Below are positions 7,485 through 16,046 of a DNA stretch of 64,000 nucleotides, piece by piece. Below the pieces are notes generated by a model. That model worked only from the letters and a program-made list of their open reading frames with translations. It ran no database searches and had not been told where the DNA came from. The DNA lies in assembly GCF_029892565.1 (NCBI RefSeq), contig NZ_JARXVH010000002.1, positions 660,501 to 724,500 of the forward strand, given 5' to 3'. The DNA is from Streptomyces pseudovenezuelae. GTDB taxonomy: Bacteria; Actinomycetota; Actinomycetes; Streptomycetales; Streptomycetaceae. Made by a program: the position numbers and the translations under genes. Position 1 is the first letter of the stretch. Each line of letters begins with the position of its first letter.

Positions 7485-9047
7485 ATGGTGGAAATAGCGC
7501 AGGTGAACGGCCAGCCGGTCATCGACTACATGGCCCGCGACTACGAGAGCCTGCTTCAGGCCATGCGCGACGAGATCCCGCGCAAGCTCTCCCAGTGGAC
7601 GGACTTCACCAACGAGGCCGACTTCGGGAACGTGCTGCTGCAACTGTTCGCGCACATCGGCGACATTCTCAGCTACTACCAGGACCGGGTGGCCAACGAG
7701 AGCTTCCTGGGCACCGCGCAGACCCGCCGCAGCGTCATCGACCATCTGCGGCTGATCGGCTACGAGTTGGGCGCCGCGGCACCCGCCGCCGCCTCCCTGG
7801 CGGTGTCCGTGCCGGGCTCGGTCAGTGAGGTCGTCACGATCGCCAAGGGCGACGCGTTCGCCACCAGGAGCCAGAAGGACCGGCCCAGCACGCGGTTCGA
7901 GTACGCCGGCGACTCACCCCTGACCATCGACTTCGGCGCGCTCACGGCCGACGCGACGACCGGCCGCAAAACCTTCACCGGCCTGCCCGTGCAGGAGGGC
8001 CGGCTGATCGAGGACGAGGTGATCGGCACCTCCGACGGAACCCACAACCAACGGTTCCCCCTGGCTCACCCCAACGTCCTGCTCGACCGGCTCGCCGCCT
8101 CGCAACCCACAGGCCAGGACGTCCTGTTGCTGACGACACTGTCCGGGACCGTGGACGCCTGGACCCGGCGCGAGAGCCTCGCGTTCAGCCAGTCCGGTCA
8201 GCACGACTACGTCATCGAGGTCGACGAGAACGACCGGGCCACCGTCGTCTTCGGCGACGCCACCTTCGGCTCGGTGCCCAGCCAGGGTGCGCAGATCACC
8301 GCGACCTACCGCGTCGGCGGCGGCTCGGCCGGCAACGTGCCCGCCGGAGCGGTGACCACCATCGCCGACGCCCCCCAACTCGCCCTGCTCGGCGCCCAGA
8401 TCACCAACCCGCTGCCGGCCACCGGCGGCGCGGAACGCGAGGACATCACCCACGCCGTACGGCAGGCACCGGCGGTCTTCCGCTCCCTGCGACGCGCGGT
8501 GACGGCCCCCGACTTCGAGGCACTGGCCCTCAGCCACAAGGGAGTTGGGAAGGTACGTGCCGCCGCCACCGGCTGGAACGAGGTGACCCTCTACGTCGCC
8601 CCCGAGGGCGGCGGCAAGGTCAGCGACGTCCTGGCGGCAGGCCTCACCGCCTACTTCGAGGACAAACGGATGCTCAGCCAGATCGTCGAGATCGCCGACG
8701 TGGACTACGTCCCCATCTTCGTCACGGCCGAGATCGCCGTGCAGAGCTTCTACGTACCCGCCGACGTCGTCGCCGCGGTGCGCCGGGCGGCGGCCGACCT
8801 GCTCGCCTTCGACCGGGTCGACTTCAACCAGAGCGTGTACCTGAGCCGCTTCTACGAGGACAGCCAGAGCGTGCCCGGCGTGGTCTTCGTCAACATCACC
8901 GAGTTCCGGCGCGGTGACCGGCCGACCCCCGACGTAGAACCGCACGGCACGATCACCCTCGGTCCCAACGAGGTACCGGTCGTGCCCACCGACGCCGACT
9001 ACGTGTCCGGCCTGAAGGTCGTCCTCATCGGCCAGGCGGGGAGCTGA
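7485..9047 (+). CDS. Baseplate J family protein (Cis11-like wedge)
   Basis: The 520-residue protein is a baseplate J/gp6-like wedge subunit. N-terminal features are YMARDYESLLQAMRDEIP and the DFGNVLLQLFAHIGDILSYY stretch (about 13-65). The mid region carries the J signature GGGSAGNVPAGAVTTI near residue 285 and the APAVFRSLRRAVTAPDFEAL segment common to J proteins. The C-terminal part has the conserved FDRVDFNQSVYLSRFYE segment. The ATG at 7485 is chosen over a GTG one codon upstream. It is required for wedge formation around the hub; the next gene starts 2 bp downstream. Confidence 0.92.
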   Translation: MVEIAQVNGQPVIDYMARDYESLLQAMRDEIPRKLSQWTDFTNEADFGNVLLQLFAHIGDILSYYQDRVANESFLGTAQTRRSVIDHLRLIGYELGAAAPAAASLAVSVPGSVSEVVTIAKGDAFATRSQKDRPSTRFEYAGDSPLTIDFGALTADATTGRKTFTGLPVQEGRLIEDEVIGTSDGTHNQRFPLAHPNVLLDRLAASQPTGQDVLLLTTLSGTVDAWTRRESLAFSQSGQHDYVIEVDENDRATVVFGDATFGSVPSQGAQITATYRVGGGSAGNVPAGAVTTIADAPQLALLGAQITNPLPATGGAEREDITHAVRQAPAVFRSLRRAVTAPDFEALALSHKGVGKVRAAATGWNEVTLYVAPEGGGKVSDVLAAGLTAYFEDKRMLSQIVEIADVDYVPIFVTAEIAVQSFYVPADVVAAVRRAAADLLAFDRVDFNQSVYLSRFYEDSQSVPGVVFVNITEFRRGDRPTPDVEPHGTITLGPNEVPVVPTDADYVSGLKVVLIGQAGS

Positions 9048-9049
9048 GC

Positions 9050-11140
9050 ATGCGACTGCTCGCCATCACCGCCACCGGCCACTCCGACGGCAACCGCATC
9101 GACCTGACCTGGGCCTACCCGAAGAACGTGACCCCTCCCAACATCCGCGTGGTGCGCCGCGAAGGCACCCACCCGGCGGATCCCGACGACGGCATCACCA
9201 TCGCGCAGGGGGCCGGTCTGGTCACCGCGACCGACACAGGCCTGCGCGGCGAACACGTCTATTACTACGCGCTGTTCCCCTTCACCGGGGACCCACCGAT
9301 CTACGACTCCGACCCGCACAACGTGGCCACCGCGACGGCCACCACGCCCTACGGTTTCGCCGACCGGCTGTACGGCATGCTGCCGGCCCTCTACCGGCGC
9401 TACGACGCCGACCGGCCCCCGGCACGCAGAGGCGATGGGCCGCCTCTCGACACCGCCCCCGGCCAACTGCGCGGGTTCCTGGACCTGCCCGGCGCCGAAC
9501 TGGACCGGCTCTACAGCCTGGGCCGCGCCGCGCTGTCGCTGGCCGACCTGGAGCGGGTCGACGGCGGGCTGCTGCCGCTGCTGGCCCAGTGGATCGGCTG
9601 GCGCACCGACCACAGTCTGCCGGTCGACTCGCAGCGCAACGAGATCCGCTACGCGCCCCGGCTGTACCGGGGCACGGGCAGCGTCCCCGCGCTGGACGCG
9701 ACGGTGGCCAGGGTCACCCGCTGGCCCAACCGCACCAAGGAGTTCGTCCACAACGTCGCGCGCAGCAACCGGCCGGAACGGCTCAACCTGTGGTCCACGC
9801 TGCGGGACCCGGCGGGAGACTGGAGCACACCGGCCCTCGCGTCGGTCGACTTCGCCCACGACGGCCGGCCGGCCGCGGTCGAGGAGGCCGACGGCTCGAC
9901 GCTGTTCCTCTACCACACACGCCGTCAGCACGGCTGGGACATCTGGTCCAAGCGGTTCGCCGACGGGGCCTGGGAGCCGAGCCGACCGGTCACCGACGGG
10001 CCCGCCACCGACAAGAACCCGGCCGCGGCCCGCCAGGGCGACAAACTGTGGCTGTTCTGGCAGACCTACGATCCCGCGCAGGCACCGCGGGACCGGCACT
10101 GGCGGATCACCTTCACCGTCCGCACCCCCACCGCCGACGGCCCGAAGTGGACCGTGCCTGCCGTGTTCGGCGACCCGTCGATCGAGCGACGGATGCCGGC
10201 CGCGGTGGCCGACGACACCGGCGGTGTGTGGCTGTTCTGGCTGGAACGGGTGTCCGGGGTCTGGCAGTTGCGCTACAACCGGCACGACGGCACCGACTGG
10301 CAACTGACCACCCCCGCCGCCTTCCCACTGGCCGGCGGGCAGGATCCCCGGGTCGAGGACGACCTGTGCGTGGTCTTCCACCCCACCGAAACCGCCCAAC
10401 GGCTCTGGCTGTTCTGGGCACGGCACGAACCGGCCGGTCCGGCGGGCCAGAGCCGCTGGAGCGTCTTCTACCGGATCAAGCAGGGGCTCAACCCGGCCGC
10501 GGCGGACTGGTCGCAGGTCCGGCCGCTGCCCAGGACGACCGAGGACTTCCACGACCGGCAGCCCGCACCCCTGGTCGCGCCGGACGGCACCGTCGAGGTG
10601 TTCTGGTCGACGACTCGGGACGGCGGGTGGTCGATCTTCCGCGCCGGCCTGACGCCCAGCAACCTCGCGTGGGAGGCACCCGAGCAGGTGGTCGGCGCCC
10701 CGTACGCGCGCCGCGGTCCGCTCGCCGTGCACACCGGCCAAGGCACCCTGCTCGCGTACCGCTCCAACGAGGGCATCGCGTACGCGAGCGAGGAGTTCGG
10801 CGCCACCAGCACCCTCGACAACCGGTACGCGGGAACCACCACGGCGGACACCCGGGACACCGCGAAACGGATGGCACGGGGAACCTTCGAGGACTTCCAG
10901 ACCTATACGTACGACACCGGGTCCCGCGGCAAGCGCACCGACGCCGACCGGATCTCCCGGGACACGGTCGGCCTGTTCCTCGCCCCGGACACCACCGATC
11001 CCGCACGGATCGACGCCGTGGTCACCCGACTCGCGGGCGCGCTCGCGGACTTCATGCCGGTGACCACACGCCCGGTCTTCATCACGCCACCGCCCAGCGG
11101 CCCCAGCCGCACGTCCCGGGGAGGGGGTCACCATGGGTGA
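9050..11140 (+). CDS. gpI-like tail/baseplate protein with N-terminal FN3-like domain and inserted beta-propeller (Cis12-like)
   Basis: The 696-residue protein appears modular. Residues 1-100 look like a fibronectin-type beta sandwich. Residues about 103-235 match phage tail protein I (MLPALYRRYD, LLPLLAQWIGW, APRLYRGTGSVPAL). Residues about 250-590 contain at least five blade-like repeats with a LWLFW or VWLFWL strand, typical of a sialidase-type propeller. The last 75 residues return to a compact tail-protein ending, with DRISRDTVGLFLAP and DFMPVTTRPVFI. A propeller inserted in a wedge protein suggests surface contact or receptor recognition, which is inference. The 3' end overlaps the next gene by 8 bp. 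Confidence 0.75.
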   Translation: MRLLAITATGHSDGNRIDLTWAYPKNVTPPNIRVVRREGTHPADPDDGITIAQGAGLVTATDTGLRGEHVYYYALFPFTGDPPIYDSDPHNVATATATTPYGFADRLYGMLPALYRRYDADRPPARRGDGPPLDTAPGQLRGFLDLPGAELDRLYSLGRAALSLADLERVDGGLLPLLAQWIGWRTDHSLPVDSQRNEIRYAPRLYRGTGSVPALDATVARVTRWPNRTKEFVHNVARSNRPERLNLWSTLRDPAGDWSTPALASVDFAHDGRPAAVEEADGSTLFLYHTRRQHGWDIWSKRFADGAWEPSRPVTDGPATDKNPAAARQGDKLWLFWQTYDPAQAPRDRHWRITFTVRTPTADGPKWTVPAVFGDPSIERRMPAAVADDTGGVWLFWLERVSGVWQLRYNRHDGTDWQLTTPAAFPLAGGQDPRVEDDLCVVFHPTETAQRLWLFWARHEPAGPAGQSRWSVFYRIKQGLNPAAADWSQVRPLPRTTEDFHDRQPAPLVAPDGTVEVFWSTTRDGGWSIFRAGLTPSNLAWEAPEQVVGAPYARRGPLAVHTGQGTLLAYRSNEGIAYASEEFGATSTLDNRYAGTTTADTRDTAKRMARGTFEDFQTYTYDTGSRGKRTDADRISRDTVGLFLAPDTTDPARIDAVVTRLAGALADFMPVTTRPVFITPPPSGPSRTSRGGGHHG

Positions 11141-13391
11141 CTTTTCCCGCAGCACCTTCGACCGAGTCAAGCACTACGTGGGCATACGGCTCCAACAGGG
11201 CGTACCCCTGGTGGACGCCGACTGGAACGAACTGGAGGACATCCGGCGGTTCGAGGTCGAGGCCTTCCTCAAGTGGTTTGTCGGCGACGGCGTACCGGCC
11301 GGCAACGACGGCTTCCGGATCGTGGCCGCCGCGGGCGGCGGAGTCGGCACGATCCGGCTCACCCCGGCGGCGACCGGCACGGTCGGCTCCTCGGTGAGCG
11401 TGGACGTGACCGCCTCGACGGTCGCCACGGCACTGGGCTTCACCCAGGTCAACCGACAGGCGGCCCGCGGCCTGGCCCCCGCGCGGCTGACCGGAGACGC
11501 CGTCCAACCGTTCGCACTCACCGCCGGGATGACCCTGGTGGTCTCGGCGAACGGGGCGCCGCCCCAGACCGTGACGTTCACGGCGAGCGGCTTCGCCGAC
11601 CTCGGCGCCGCCACCGCCGCCGAGGTGGCCGCGGTGATCAACGCCGCCGCGAACCGTGTGGTCGCCTCGGCCGGCACGGGCAACGACTTCTTCGTCGCCG
11701 GTGGCGACGGCACCCCGGAAGGCGCGGGGCGCTGCCTCGCCGACGGCCGCGACGCCGTCCACGAGGGCCGGCTCGCCTACAGCTCCCAACCGCTGTACGC
11801 CAACACCGCGTTGGCCGCGGCCTGGGGTGTGCCCGTCGTCCAGGAACTCGCCGCCCCCACGTCGGGCACCCGCTCGGACCTGGTCTACCTCGACGTGTGG
11901 GACCGCGAGGTCACCTCGGCCGAGGACGACACCCTGCTCGACCCCCTGGTCGGCGTCGAGACCTGCGTACGGGTACGGCGGGAGTGGGCGGTACGGGTGC
12001 GGCCGGGCGCCACCCAGCCGCCGGTGCCCAACGACACCGACTACGTCAGTGGGCACTCCTACCTTCAACTGGCCCGGATCGGCAGGCAGTCAGGCGTCGC
12101 CTCCATCCGGCCGCCGGCGCTGATCGACCTGCGCCCGCGCAACCTCCAGGTGCCGCCGAGCACCCTGGTCGACGATGTGCTGGGCAGCGTCGGCGGCGAC
12201 TCCTCGATCTCCGCCGCCTATCGCAAGGGACAGCGGCGCCCCCGGGCGAGCCTGCGCGACGCCATCAACGCGCTGCTGGCCGGCCAACTCCCGCCCAGTC
12301 CGGAGATATCGGTGTCCCCGTCGGACAAGTTGGATGTGCTGAACAGGGCCAGCGTGGTCGACGCGGCCGGCGGACTGGTCGCCGTATGGCAGGCCGAGCG
12401 CTCCGGCAGCAAGCAGATCCTCGCCGCCCGGCTGGACCCCGCCCGCCCCGACCTCGGTTTCGCCCTCGCGCCCGCCCTCACCACGGGTGGCCAGAACATC
12501 GAGCCCGCGGCGGTGGCGCTGCCCGGCGGTGACCTTTTGGTGGCGTATCAGAACGGGTCGCTGGACGGGCCCAACACAGACGTACTCATGAAACGCGGTC
12601 CGCTGGCCACCCTCGGCGCCGCGACCCCGCAGAACGTGGCCGCCACCGGGAACCAGGTGGCGGACCAGAGGGTGCGGGCCGTGCTCGCCGGGGACCAGGT
12701 GGTGTTCTTCACCCACCAGAGCAGCACCACTCTCAAGCAGTGGTACTACCGGCGCTACCGGCACACCGACAACGTCTTCCTGGACCCCGCACCGGTGGCG
12801 CTGTCGGAGACCGGACTGACCCAGCGGGACCTGCACGCGGCCTCGGCCGACGGCAAGGTGTGGGTGGCCTACCCCGACGGGACCAAAATCCAGATCCTGC
12901 GCTTCAATCCCGTCCCGGCTGGCACCAACCCGCAGGGCCCGCCCGTCATCGACCTCCGGATGGACTTCCCTGCCCCGGGCCAGCGGAACGTGTTCGTCCT
13001 GGCGCTCAGCGGCAACGAGGTCCTCGTCTTCTACGAGGACGACACCGGGCTGATCGTCGTCTCCGGCAACAACGGGACGTGGACCTCCACCCGGGTGCCC
13101 GACTCCGACACCGATGACGCCCAGCCCGCCGCGGTACGGGACGCGGACGGCACGGTGTACCTGGTCAGCAACCGGCCGGCGGCCGGCGGCTCGGAACTGC
13201 TGCTGCGCCGCCGGGACGTGATCGGCGGCAACTGGATCGCCGCCCAACGGCTCGTCGCCTCCACCCAGGCCCAACTCAACTTCAGTCCGCATCCCGTCCT
13301 CGTGCCCGACCTGGGCTTGTGGCTGCTCTGGGTCAAAACCCTGGGCCTGGACTCGGACGTCTACGCCAAGCAGATCATCACCGCCATCTAG
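11133..13391 (+). CDS. DUF6519-domain eCIS protein with C-terminal beta-propeller
   Basis: The 752-residue protein opens with the hallmark of DUF6519: DFSRSTFDRVKHY, then GVPLVDADWNELEDI within the first 35 residues. Members of this family recur in phage-like and eCIS clusters and probably belong to baseplate or fibre structures. Residues about 60-190 are Ala/Thr/Val-rich beta repeats. The C-terminal part (about 385-752) has several blade-like units, such as GGLVAVWQAERSGSKQI and DGKVWVAYPDGTKIQI, like the propeller in the previous gene. Neither a signal peptide nor transmembrane segments are seen. It overlaps the previous gene by 8 bp and ends 12 bp before the VWA gene. Confidence 0.75.
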   Translation: MGDFSRSTFDRVKHYVGIRLQQGVPLVDADWNELEDIRRFEVEAFLKWFVGDGVPAGNDGFRIVAAAGGGVGTIRLTPAATGTVGSSVSVDVTASTVATALGFTQVNRQAARGLAPARLTGDAVQPFALTAGMTLVVSANGAPPQTVTFTASGFADLGAATAAEVAAVINAAANRVVASAGTGNDFFVAGGDGTPEGAGRCLADGRDAVHEGRLAYSSQPLYANTALAAAWGVPVVQELAAPTSGTRSDLVYLDVWDREVTSAEDDTLLDPLVGVETCVRVRREWAVRVRPGATQPPVPNDTDYVSGHSYLQLARIGRQSGVASIRPPALIDLRPRNLQVPPSTLVDDVLGSVGGDSSISAAYRKGQRRPRASLRDAINALLAGQLPPSPEISVSPSDKLDVLNRASVVDAAGGLVAVWQAERSGSKQILAARLDPARPDLGFALAPALTTGGQNIEPAAVALPGGDLLVAYQNGSLDGPNTDVLMKRGPLATLGAATPQNVAATGNQVADQRVRAVLAGDQVVFFTHQSSTTLKQWYYRRYRHTDNVFLDPAPVALSETGLTQRDLHAASADGKVWVAYPDGTKIQILRFNPVPAGTNPQGPPVIDLRMDFPAPGQRNVFVLALSGNEVLVFYEDDTGLIVVSGNNGTWTSTRVPDSDTDDAQPAAVRDADGTVYLVSNRPAAGGSELLLRRRDVIGGNWIAAQRLVASTQAQLNFSPHPVLVPDLGLWLLWVKTLGLDSDVYAKQIITAI

Positions 13392-13403
13392 GGGGAATCC
13401 CGC

Positions 13404-16010
13404 ATGTCATCACCCACCGTCAAGCCGGTCGAGGCGCGTCGGCCGATCTACAACGTCACCGACTCCTCGGCGTTCGTCACCGTCTTCCAGGCGCGCATCA
13501 ACGCACGGGAGACGGAAAGCGTCCTCACACTGAGCCACCCGGTCGGCCTGACCGGGCTGTCCGTTTCTCTGATCCACATCGACTCCGCTCCCGCGAGCGG
13601 ACGCAGCGCACCCGTGCCGCTCCCGGTCGGCGGAAATGTCTCCCACTACTCCGTCACCACCTCCGAACCCGACGTCAGGGACGGTGTCGTCACCTACTCC
13701 GTGATCGTCACAGACGCGGGGCACGGATCCGGGCCCGAGGAACGCTGGGAACTGCGGGCTTCGGCGGACGGCCCGGCGAACTGGATCATCAGCATGGCCA
13801 CCGACGACATGGAAGTGAACTGGCTGGCCGTCTGCCCGGTGGCCGAACTGACCGTCCCGGCCGAAGCGCTGGAGCTGAAGGAGGTCGAACTCAACGCGCA
13901 CGGCGCTGTGAGCGGCAACACCTTCGCCGGAACCGTCCCGGACGCACTGGCCTTCACCCCTCAGTACGACTGGGCGTACACCGGCGCCGCCCCGATCCTG
14001 GACATCACCACCGACACCACGACCCCGGGCCCGATTCTGCGAGTCGACACCCCGGGTGTCTATGAGCCCGTCCCGCTGGCCTTCACCGTCACCACCAAGC
14101 TCAACGACGCGGCGGGCCTGTACGCGGGCTTCCTGCACAACAAGAGCGCCCCCGCGACGATGACCGTCCACCAGCGGGTGCAGGACATGGTGCTCGTCCT
14201 CGACCGCTCCGGCAGCATGGCCCTGGAGAACCGCTTCGAGAACGCCAAGACCGCGTGCCGGGTGCTGGTACACCTCTTCAACGGGCTGCGTGAAGGCCTC
14301 AGCACCCCAGAACGCGTGGACCGGGTGGCCATCATCGCCTTCGAGGACGAGATCGCCGGCTTCCGGGGCGGGGCTCCCTCCAGCCGCATCGAAACCCTGC
14401 TCCCACTGACGCCGTTGTCCGAGGCGGTCGATGCCATCGACGACCCGAAGTTCGACTTCGGCGTCCCCGGCACCAACACCCCGATCGGCGACGGTCTCAT
14501 CGCCGCCATCGACCTCGTGGCGGCGGCTGGACCGATCGTCGACCAGCGTTTCAACTTCATCCTGGTCAGCGACGGCGAGGAGAACTCCGGAATCACGGCA
14601 CTGGTGCCCTCCTCCGCGGTGAACGGGGCGATCTCCTTCCGGGACGCCGTCAACTCCCGGCAGGAGCGACGGGATGTGCTCGACACCGCCCGCTGCCGGC
14701 TGTCCACCATCGCGCTCGGCCCAACCGCCAACCAGAGTGTGCTGAGCCAGCTCGCGATCTTCGGCGCGGGCAACTTCGCTCTCGTCAACGACCCGAGCGA
14801 TCTCGCCGACTCCTTCGGCGGGATGCTGGCCAACGCGCAGACCGTCAACCTGCCGACCAAGCAGGACGCTCCGACGACCGGCGTCCCGGATCCCGACTCG
14901 GACCCCGACCACCCGCTGCCCGCCGTCTACCTGTCCACCGAGCCGGACGCCGACCGACTGGTCCTCGCCGTGACCCCGAAGGCCGGCGACACCGTCTTCA
15001 CCGGCACCATCCAACTGGCCCGCTGGGACGGCACGTCGTACCGCCCCGAGACCGCTCCCATCCGGGCCACCTCCTCGGACCGGGCGACATCGGTGGCCAA
15101 GCTCCCCCCCCTCGCCCACGGAGCGCCCATCCACTGGCGGGTCATCCACGGCACCGGACCCACGGACGCCGAACCCCTCGCCCTCGGCCAGGTCCTCGCC
15201 TACGTGGACCTGCACCTGCTGGCCGACATTCAGCTCGACCAGGACAGGTACCTCACCGGGGACAGGATGAACCTGACCGTGCGGATCCGGCAGGACGACC
15301 GGCCGATCATCGGCGCGCGGGTCAAGGCCGTACTCGACGCACCCGCCGTCGGTCTCGGCGAGCAGCTCACCGCCCTCGGCGCCGCGCCCACGGACCCCGC
15401 TCAGGACGAGCACGACGAGCCGACCTGGATGGAAGGACGCATCGGCACCCTGCTGTCCCGCAAGAAGTGGCACCACCTGCCGCGCACCAAGCCGACCGGC
15501 GGCCTGTTCGTGGACGGCACCGAAGAGCTCTTCGACCCGGACGGCAACGGCAACTACACCAACACCTTCGCCAAGGTCTTCAAGGAGGGCACCTACAGCT
15601 GGCACCTGTCCGTGGCCGGGCAGGACGTCAACGGCAACGCGTTCACCCGGGAGTTGAACACCTCCACCTTCGCCGGGATCAAGGTCGACCGGAAGGCCAC
15701 CACGATCAAGGTGACCCGGCTGCACAACGACCCGAGCGGCCTGCTCGCGGCGCTGGTGGTGATCACCCCGCAGGACGCCCGCGGCGAGGATCTCGGCCCC
15801 GGCAAGGACGACTCGGTCATCTGGGCGCTGCGCGAAGGCACCTTCCAGCACGTCCTGCAGAACCAGCCGGCGCCGGTGCAGACCGACGGCACCTACCGGC
15901 GCGTGATCCTCTACACGAACCGTCAGTCACCGTCGCTCGTGGTCGAGGCCGCCAGGGTCGTGCTGCCGACGATCGACGTCCGACGGCGGTTGCAGGGCTT
16001 CAACGACTGA
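13404..16010 (+). CDS. VWA-domain protein of the eCIS operon
   Basis: The 868-residue protein has a von Willebrand factor A domain at about 258-480, with a complete-looking MIDAS site: DRSGS (D267, S269, S271), a threonine in GTNTPIGDG near 355, and ILVSDGEEN near 385. It is flanked by beta-rich N-terminal (1-250) and C-terminal (500-868) segments; the latter contains a GTYSWHLSV strand resembling extracellular Ig-like repeats. No signal peptide or membrane anchor is visible, so it probably assembles with the particle. VWA domains bind proteins through a metal ion; a role in adhesion or effector loading is inference from context. A GGGGGAATCC leader precedes the ATG. Confidence 0.8.
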   Translation: MSSPTVKPVEARRPIYNVTDSSAFVTVFQARINARETESVLTLSHPVGLTGLSVSLIHIDSAPASGRSAPVPLPVGGNVSHYSVTTSEPDVRDGVVTYSVIVTDAGHGSGPEERWELRASADGPANWIISMATDDMEVNWLAVCPVAELTVPAEALELKEVELNAHGAVSGNTFAGTVPDALAFTPQYDWAYTGAAPILDITTDTTTPGPILRVDTPGVYEPVPLAFTVTTKLNDAAGLYAGFLHNKSAPATMTVHQRVQDMVLVLDRSGSMALENRFENAKTACRVLVHLFNGLREGLSTPERVDRVAIIAFEDEIAGFRGGAPSSRIETLLPLTPLSEAVDAIDDPKFDFGVPGTNTPIGDGLIAAIDLVAAAGPIVDQRFNFILVSDGEENSGITALVPSSAVNGAISFRDAVNSRQERRDVLDTARCRLSTIALGPTANQSVLSQLAIFGAGNFALVNDPSDLADSFGGMLANAQTVNLPTKQDAPTTGVPDPDSDPDHPLPAVYLSTEPDADRLVLAVTPKAGDTVFTGTIQLARWDGTSYRPETAPIRATSSDRATSVAKLPPLAHGAPIHWRVIHGTGPTDAEPLALGQVLAYVDLHLLADIQLDQDRYLTGDRMNLTVRIRQDDRPIIGARVKAVLDAPAVGLGEQLTALGAAPTDPAQDEHDEPTWMEGRIGTLLSRKKWHHLPRTKPTGGLFVDGTEELFDPDGNGNYTNTFAKVFKEGTYSWHLSVAGQDVNGNAFTRELNTSTFAGIKVDRKATTIKVTRLHNDPSGLLAALVVITPQDARGEDLGPGKDDSVIWALREGTFQHVLQNQPAPVQTDGTYRRVILYTNRQSPSLVVEAARVVLPTIDVRRRLQGFND

Positions 16011-16046
16011 CCACTCACAGGGCACGACCAGGGACGGAGGCCGACG

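Noticed and set aside
13410..15851. Long - strand open frame opposite the VWA gene
   Set aside because: No motifs; the + strand has a clear VWA domain and operon context.
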